A stretch of 64,000 nucleotides of DNA from NCBI RefSeq assembly GCF_025486315.1, contig NZ_JAOOPY010000004.1:1-64000 (forward strand), read 5' to 3'. A program made the translations under genes and the position numbers. Below are positions 59,185-64,000 of the stretch, piece by piece. Position 1 is the stretch's first letter. Each line of letters begins with the position of its first letter. Origin of the DNA: Variovorax sp. N23 (GTDB lineage: Bacteria; Pseudomonadota; Gammaproteobacteria; Burkholderiales; Burkholderiaceae_C). The notes beneath the pieces are model-generated. The model was not told the origin of the DNA, made no database searches, and saw only the letters and a program-made list of their open reading frames with translations.

Positions 59185-61065
59185 ATGACTCACGCAAGCC
59201 AAGCGGGTGCCATGCCGTTGCTGGAAGACGGCGTGTTTCCGACGGCGGAGCGGGTCCCGCCAAAGTCGGGTTGGATCGTTCCTCTCGAGATCATTGCGGC
59301 CGCATTGATCGCTGGAATCGTCTTGCTCCTGTTCGGCGGTGTGGTGTCTCGGTACGTCTTCTCCAGGCCCATTGACTGGATCGACGAGACGGTGTCGATG
59401 GCCTTCATCTGGGTCGGAATGATCGGTGCGGGCATCGCGATGTACCGCAACGAGCATTTGCGATTGGCGACCTTTGTCGACATGCTGCCGGCGAGGAGTC
59501 GCGAGTTCGTCAATGCTATCGCCCTCGTCTGCGTTGCCGTCTTCCTGGTCGCGCTCATCCCCCCGGCGATGGAGCATGCGAAGCAGGAGTGGATCATCGA
59601 GATGCAGACTCTCCACATCCCGAACAGCTTTCGGGTGGGTGCCATTGCGGCCGGTGTGCTGCTGATGCTCGCGATTGTTGTCCAGCACGCAGTGCGGACA
59701 ATCGGAAGGACGCCGCTGGCCACCGCTGTTGCCGTGGTCGGCGCAGCAGTCCTGGCCTTCTACCTTCTCTCCCCGGTGATCTCGCAGTTCAAGATCGGCA
59801 GCCTCGTGCTCTTCTTGGTTGTCGTCGTCGCACTGTTGCTGGCCGCGGGCGCGCCTATTGCGTTCTGCTTCGGGCTTGGTGTGATGGGCTATCTGGCATT
59901 TGGCACGTCGGTGCCGATCGGCGTGATCGTCGGTCGCATGGACGAGGGGATGTCCAATCTCGTGCTGGTCTCTGTGCCGGTGTTCGTGCTGCTGGGGTGC
60001 GTCCTCGATGCCACGGGCATGGGCAAGGCCATCATCGACATCCTCGCGGCGCTCATTGGGCATATCAAGGCAGGGATGTCCTATGTGCTGTTGGGTTCGC
60101 TCTTCATCGTCTCGGGCATTTCCGGCTCCAAGGTGTCCGACATGGCCACAGTGGCCCCCGCACTCTTTCCGGAGATGACACGTCGCGGCAACAAGCGCCC
60201 GGAGATGGTGGCGCTTCTTGGAACCGGCGCCGCGATGGCGGACACAGTGCCGCCCAGCATCGTGCTGATCGTGCTGGGCTCGGTGGCGGGAGTATCGATC
60301 GCCGGTTTGTTCCAGAGTGGTTTCGTGATTGCGATGGTGCTGCTGTTGACGCTCGTGGCGGTGGCTCGCTGGAAGGCGAGAAACGAGCAAAACGACGGCA
60401 CGAAGCGCCCGCCATGGAACCGTATTGGACGTCTGGCTCTGGTTGCGGCGCCTGCACTGGCACTTCCTTTCCTGATCCGCAGTGCGGTAGGCGAGGGCGT
60501 GGCCACTGCAACCGAGGTGTCCACCATTGCCGTGATCTACGCCATGATCGTCGGTCATGTGCTCTACGGTGGCTTGCGCTGGAGGACGCTCTACGGGATG
60601 CTGGTCGAGACGGCAGCGCTGAGCGGGGCGATTCTGATGATCCTCGGCACGGCGTCGGCCATGGCCTGGGGAATCACCCAAAGCGGCGTCGTGCAGGTGA
60701 TGTCGCAGTTCCTCACGACGTTGCCAGGCGGATCCATCGCCTTCATGGCCGCGTCGATCGTGATCTTCATCGTCCTCGGATGCCTGCTCGAAGGCCTGCC
60801 TGCGGTGCTGCTGCTGGCACCCATCATGTTCCCGATCGCCAAGAAGCTGGGCATCCACGACATCCAGTACGCCATGGTGATCGTCTCGTCCATGAACATC
60901 GGACTGATGCTGCCCCCGGTCGGGGTCGGCTTCTACGTGGCCTGCCGGATCGGGGAGGGCAAGCCGGAAGAGGTGATGCGTGCCATCTGGCCATACATCA
61001 TGGCCTTGCTCGTCGGTGTGATCATCATCGCCTGCGTGCCAGCGCTTTCCACTTTCGCCTTGTAA
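59185..61065 (+). CDS. dctQM: TRAP transporter fused small/large permease (DctQM)
   Basis: Inner-membrane TRAP permease with both subunits on one chain, 626 residues. The DctQ part (about 1-185) has four helices (PLEIIAAALIAGIVLLLFGG; WIDETVSMAFIWVGMIGAGI). The DctM part (about 200-625) has LVLVSVPVFVLLGCVLDATG, GSLFIVSGISGSKVSDMATV, and PPSIVLIVLGSVAGVSIAGL. The Na+-coupled uptake uses DctP. Fused forms are known in the family. It follows dctP and precedes the epimerase by 15 bases. Confidence 0.92.
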   Translation: MTHASQAGAMPLLEDGVFPTAERVPPKSGWIVPLEIIAAALIAGIVLLLFGGVVSRYVFSRPIDWIDETVSMAFIWVGMIGAGIAMYRNEHLRLATFVDMLPARSREFVNAIALVCVAVFLVALIPPAMEHAKQEWIIEMQTLHIPNSFRVGAIAAGVLLMLAIVVQHAVRTIGRTPLATAVAVVGAAVLAFYLLSPVISQFKIGSLVLFLVVVVALLLAAGAPIAFCFGLGVMGYLAFGTSVPIGVIVGRMDEGMSNLVLVSVPVFVLLGCVLDATGMGKAIIDILAALIGHIKAGMSYVLLGSLFIVSGISGSKVSDMATVAPALFPEMTRRGNKRPEMVALLGTGAAMADTVPPSIVLIVLGSVAGVSIAGLFQSGFVIAMVLLLTLVAVARWKARNEQNDGTKRPPWNRIGRLALVAAPALALPFLIRSAVGEGVATATEVSTIAVIYAMIVGHVLYGGLRWRTLYGMLVETAALSGAILMILGTASAMAWGITQSGVVQVMSQFLTTLPGGSIAFMAASIVIFIVLGCLLEGLPAVLLLAPIMFPIAKKLGIHDIQYAMVIVSSMNIGLMLPPVGVGFYVACRIGEGKPEEVMRAIWPYIMALLVGVIIIACVPALSTFAL

Positions 61066-61080
61066 GGAGCAGGATCAGGC

Positions 61081-61998
61081 ATGAACATCTTTCTGACGGG
61101 TGCCTCGGGGTATATCGGCGGCAACATCGCGGCCCGACTGGTAGCGGAGGGGCACGGGGTGCGAGGACTGGTGCGCGACCGTGCCAAGGCCGAGCTCCTG
61201 CGCGCTCGCGGCATCGCGCCCGTCCTGGGCAACCTGGAGGACGAGCAGATCCTGGCGAACGAAGCGCGACGGGCAGACGGCGTCATCAACACGGCCAATG
61301 CCGACGACCGCCGTTGCGTCGAAGCGCTGATCGGCGCGCTGGAAGGCAGCGGCAAGCCGTTGATCCACACCAGCGGCTCGAGCGTGATCGGTGACGACGC
61401 GCGCGGCGGCTCGGTGAATGAAGCGGTTTTCGACGAGGACACCCCGTTCGTGGTGGCACCCGCCAAGCTTGCGCGGCACGCGCTCAATCAGAGCGTGCAA
61501 TCCGCCGCGAGCCGCGGGGTGCGCAGCATCGTCGTCTGTCCAACCCTGATCTACGGCGTGGGCCAGGGGCTGAATCGGCACAGCATCCAGATCCCTTTCC
61601 TCGTGAGCGAGGCCCGCGCCCAGGGGGTGGCGCGGGTGGTCGGTGAAGGCGTCAACCGCTGGTCCACGGTGCACATCGACGATCTCACGGACCTTTACCT
61701 GTTGGCGTTGCACCACGCGCCAGGTGGCGCTTTCTATTTCGCGGAGAACGGCGAGGTCTCGTTCGCCGCCATCGGCAGTGCCATCGCTGAACGCCTTGGA
61801 TTGAGCGGCGTTGAGTCGATTCCGGCCGAGGACGCGGCGCGGCTGTGGGGGACGACGCGAGCGTTCTATACCTTCGGCAGCAACAGCCGCGTGATCGCGC
61901 GCCGCGCGCGACGCGAGCTCGGGTGGAATCCACGCCACGATTCCGCCTTGACCTGGATCCGCGAAGAAATGCCCATCGAAAACGAGGAGCACCCATGA
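61081..61998 (+). CDS. NAD-dependent epimerase/dehydratase family protein
   Basis: Extended SDR of 305 residues. N-terminal NAD site MNIFLTGASGYIGGNIAARL (GASGYIG); the central STNADD-like VINTANADDRRCVEALIGAL and HTSGSSVIGDD give the catalytic Ser region. The expected Tyr of YxxxK is not clear: the corresponding segment reads FVVAPAKLARHALNQ, so the Tyr seems to be absent or replaced. Probably an atypical reductase acting on the TRAP substrate. It overlaps the next gene by ATGA. Confidence 0.82.
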   Translation: MNIFLTGASGYIGGNIAARLVAEGHGVRGLVRDRAKAELLRARGIAPVLGNLEDEQILANEARRADGVINTANADDRRCVEALIGALEGSGKPLIHTSGSSVIGDDARGGSVNEAVFDEDTPFVVAPAKLARHALNQSVQSAASRGVRSIVVCPTLIYGVGQGLNRHSIQIPFLVSEARAQGVARVVGEGVNRWSTVHIDDLTDLYLLALHHAPGGAFYFAENGEVSFAAIGSAIAERLGLSGVESIPAEDAARLWGTTRAFYTFGSNSRVIARRARRELGWNPRHDSALTWIREEMPIENEEHP

Positions 61999-62297
61999 TT
62001 CTGGAAATCGCCGACATCCGCATCCATCCGGGCCAGGCGGCCGAGTTCGAGAAAGCAGCCCAGCATGGTCTGGATGCGGTGCTCTCGAAGTCCAAGGGCT
62101 TCCGGCGGTACGAGGTGCGACACAGCATTGAGAGCCCTGATCGGTACGTGCTGCTGATTCATTGGGACACCCTGGAGGACCATACCGTGGGATTTCGGGC
62201 TTCGCCTGCACATGCCGAATGGCGCGCCATCGTGGGCCCCTTCTTCGCCCAGCCTCCATTCGTCGAGCATTTCAGTCTCTCCGCAGCCAGCTCGTGA
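61995..62297 (+). CDS. Antibiotic biosynthesis monooxygenase-fold (ABM) protein
   Basis: A 100-residue ferredoxin-like alpha/beta-barrel protein. Seen: EIADIRIHPGQAAEFEKAAQ, KGFRRYEVRHSIESPDRYVL and LIHWDTLEDHTVGFRASPAH, typical of ABM/Dabb domains that act as small monooxygenases or heme-degrading enzymes. It overlaps the epimerase stop as ATGA, so it is translationally coupled. Exact role unknown. Confidence 0.82.
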   Translation: MILEIADIRIHPGQAAEFEKAAQHGLDAVLSKSKGFRRYEVRHSIESPDRYVLLIHWDTLEDHTVGFRASPAHAEWRAIVGPFFAQPPFVEHFSLSAASS

Positions 62298-62352
62298 GCC
62301 CGACGGCCGGACAACGACGCCGGGGTTCGGGGATCGCCGACAAACCAGACCG

Positions 62353-63441
62353 ATGAAGGAGGGCACTCACGGCTCCGGCTCGTTGGCCAAGGTGGTTCCG
62401 CTGGTCGCTGTGCTCACGCTGCTGTGGGGGACCAACTGGGTGCTGTTTCCGCTGGCGGTTCGCGAAGTGTCGGTGTGGACGTTTCGCGCCATCTGCCTGG
62501 CAGGATCGGGCGCGGCACTGCTTGGCTTTGCCGCGATCAAGGGCCAGTCGCTTCGCGTTCCCCGACCTCAGCGTGCCTACCTGGTGGCCGCTGCGTTGGC
62601 CTACCTTGTCGTCTGGAATGTCTGCAGTACCTACGCCGCCGTGCTGATTCCGTCCGGACAGGCGGCGGTACTGGGCTTCACCATGCCCGTCTGGGCGACG
62701 GTTCTTTCATGGATCGTCTTCGGGAAGACCCCGTCGAGGCGGCTGATGTGCAGTGTGCTGCTCGCCGCCTGCGGCGTTGCGATCCTGGGCTTCGCTGCGC
62801 GCGCGAGCTACGCCTCGACGCCGCTGGGCTTCATTCTCGGCATCGCTGCCGGCATGGGGTGGGCCTGCGGTACGCTCATTCTTGACCGGGCGGGGCTCAC
62901 GGTCACACCGCTGGTGTCGACAGGGTGGCAGCTGCTGATCGCCTCCACGCCTTTGACAGTCGCTGCGTTGATGCTCGGCAACCGCGAACCTTTCATGCCT
63001 TCATGGCCGTCACTTGCTGTCATCGCCTACATCACGCTGGTTCCGATGGCGATCGGGAACGTGGCGTGGTTCTCGATCGCGGATCGCGTGCCGCCGAACG
63101 CCTCGGGTCTTTCCACCGTGATGGTGCCGATGGTTGCCATGGCCACCGGCGCCGCGGTGCGCCACGAGCCGCTGGGGCCGCTCGAGATCAGCGCGATGGT
63201 GTGCTTGTTCGTTGCATTGCTGGCGTTGGTTGTTCAGCCCAAGCTTCTGCGCTCCTCCGACAGCAAGCCAGAGGTCAAAGCGCCGAATCAGCCTCCCTGC
63301 CCATCCGGCTGCTCACAGCGCCACGCGTTTGGAGAAGAGCCAAGGCCTGAAGAGCTTGGTCAGTTGAGGCGCGACGACCCATGTCATGACAGCGACGACC
63401 GCGACGGTAAGCACCATCGTGCGCGGCAGGAGCCACCATGA
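62353..63441 (+). CDS. EamA/DMT-family transporter with unusual tail
   Basis: Ten-helix drug/metabolite exporter, 362 residues in the open frame. The EamA repeats are visible: TLLWGTNWVLFPLAVREVSV in the first and FILGIAAGMGWACGTLILDR in the second, ending at about residue 300 with VCLFVALLALVVQPKLL. The remaining 60 residues are Pro, Arg, Asp and His-rich and are encoded opposite the convergent gene at 63313, so they may be an accident of a lost stop codon. Last gene of the plus-strand operon. Confidence 0.83.
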   Translation: MKEGTHGSGSLAKVVPLVAVLTLLWGTNWVLFPLAVREVSVWTFRAICLAGSGAALLGFAAIKGQSLRVPRPQRAYLVAAALAYLVVWNVCSTYAAVLIPSGQAAVLGFTMPVWATVLSWIVFGKTPSRRLMCSVLLAACGVAILGFAARASYASTPLGFILGIAAGMGWACGTLILDRAGLTVTPLVSTGWQLLIASTPLTVAALMLGNREPFMPSWPSLAVIAYITLVPMAIGNVAWFSIADRVPPNASGLSTVMVPMVAMATGAAVRHEPLGPLEISAMVCLFVALLALVVQPKLLRSSDSKPEVKAPNQPPCPSGCSQRHAFGEEPRPEELGQLRRDDPCHDSDDRDGKHHRARQEPP

Positions 63442-63867
63442 TTGCAGGCGGTCCCCCATCAAAAGAAACAGCAGGTAGACCGTGGGGCAGATGCCGACCC
63501 AGGTCACGACGGCCACTTTCCAGCGCGGCGGAGCCTGCGGAGTGGTGCGGAACCACAGCCCCAGGCCGATCATCGGCTTGATCCTGGGTGGGCCTTCGAT
63601 GAAAGCGGCGGCGGCTGCGAGACCCTGCTGCCGCTCCGGCGAGTTGTGCCAAGCGTCCAGGTTGTGCTGGTGGTCGAACGCCAGGACGACGTGATACATC
63701 GTGTCTGCCACTTCGGGGTCTTCGCCGGGATGAACCAGTTGGGCGCCCAGGCAGCCGTTGAAGCCCTCGGCAGTTCGCATCAGAGCCGCAGTCACGCGCT
63801 CGAAATCGGCTTCGCAGCCGGCCTTGGCACTGCGACTGATCAACACAGTCACGGCGTGTTCACTCAT
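63313..63867 (-). CDS. ABM-domain protein with C-terminal membrane helices
   Basis: A 184-residue protein. Residues 1-100 form an antibiotic-biosynthesis-monooxygenase domain (VTVLISRSAKAGCEADFERV; FNGCLGAQLVHPGEDPE; DTMYHVVLAFDHQHNLDAWH). Two hydrophobic helices follow (VVTWVGICPTVYLLFLLMG; TMVLTVAVVAVMTWVVAPQL), tethering it to the membrane. Such ABM-TM proteins are a known but uncharacterised group. Its 3' end overlaps the EamA gene by 129 bases in convergent orientation. It lies 24 bases after the quinone oxidoreductase gene at the edge. Confidence 0.8.
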   Translation of the reverse strand: MSEHAVTVLISRSAKAGCEADFERVTAALMRTAEGFNGCLGAQLVHPGEDPEVADTMYHVVLAFDHQHNLDAWHNSPERQQGLAAAAAFIEGPPRIKPMIGLGLWFRTTPQAPPRWKVAVVTWVGICPTVYLLFLLMGDRLQSWWLLPRTMVLTVAVVAVMTWVVAPQLTKLFRPWLFSKRVAL

Positions 63868-63891
63868 ATGTCCTCCAAGCCTTGCGTCGGG

Positions 63892-64000
63892 TCAACGTGT
63901 CAGCACCACGATCTTGCCTTGGGCCGTGTTCGATTCCATGGTTTGGTGGGCCTCCACGATGTCGTCCAGGTGAAATATGCGGCTCGGGCCGATTGCAAGC
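63892..64000 (-). CDS. Zinc-type alcohol dehydrogenase/quinone oxidoreductase, 3' end
   Basis: Only the last 35 codons are in the window. They read LAIGPSRIFHLDDIVEAHQT, then MESNTAQGKIVVLTR and stop, typical of the end of NADPH:quinone oxidoreductases of the MDR family (F-L-D-I-AH-x-ME--GKIVL). The gene begins beyond the right edge. It is cotranscribed with the ABM-domain gene that follows 24 bases later. Confidence 0.8.
   Translation of the reverse strand, partial: LAIGPSRIFHLDDIVEAHQTMESNTAQGKIVVLTR

Overview
The window looks like chromosome of a high-GC betaproteobacterium of the family Comamonadaceae, most like Variovorax. This rests on the ApaG, Rpe, PhaB, Ku and LigD proteins, on the many Bug/TRAP-type binding proteins, and on the strongly GC-biased third codon positions, which create long antisense shadow frames. 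No rRNA, tRNA or CRISPR array was seen. The genus is an inference from protein resemblance, not a search result.

Positions 1-22 kb are mostly housekeeping and stress genes. A relic of an IS110 element lies beside pgpA. pgpA is separated from thiL by an inserted module: a DUF3053 lipoprotein, a SufR-like Fe-S regulator, a divergent MFS exporter and a small membrane protein. A tight minus-strand operon follows (SpecificRecomb-family protein, CPA2 antiporter, YbdK-type ligase, thiL) in which every junction is a 4-base ATGA overlap. Next come apaG, rpe, an AstE-like deacylase, and a DNA-repair/stress block: ku, ligD, a transglutaminase-like protein, a 48-residue membrane protein and a large HPII-type catalase.

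Positions 22-41 kb hold signalling and transport. Two hybrid histidine kinases sit with three periplasmic binding proteins and no permease. A two-partner-secretion locus has collapsed into a TpsB/TpsA fusion relic. A ugp-type ABC transporter (C, B, A, E) ends in an endonuclease/exonuclease/phosphatase-family enzyme. Then come an acetoacetyl-CoA reductase (phaB), a DASS-family carboxylate transporter and a KefB-like antiporter.

From about 41.2 kb the character changes. Fragments of a response regulator, a sensor kinase and the first 19 codons of dusA are followed by non-native sequence. dusA is a known integration hotspot, so I read this as one end of a genomic island that continues past the window. 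The island side holds relics of a ring-hydroxylating oxygenase, a Phd/CcdA-like antitoxin with a truncated CcdB, and then an apparently complete salicylate pathway. That pathway comprises a LysR regulator, oxygenase alpha and beta subunits, a Rieske ferredoxin, a BphA4-type reductase, fumarylpyruvate hydrolase, gentisate 1,2-dioxygenase, a Bug binding protein, maleylpyruvate isomerase, an NdoR/NagAa-type reductase and a NahR/NagR-type LysR regulator. A 15-base site ahead of the oxygenase operon matches the NahR consensus at all but one defined position and has a plausible promoter just downstream. The predicted route is salicylate to gentisate, maleylpyruvate, fumarylpyruvate, then fumarate plus pyruvate.

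After IS630 and CaiB/BaiF relics comes a second catabolic module of unknown substrate: an IclR regulator, a VOC protein, an SDR, a TRAP transporter with fused Q/M subunits, an NAD-dependent epimerase, two small monooxygenase-fold proteins, an EamA exporter and, at the right edge, the 3' end of a quinone oxidoreductase gene.
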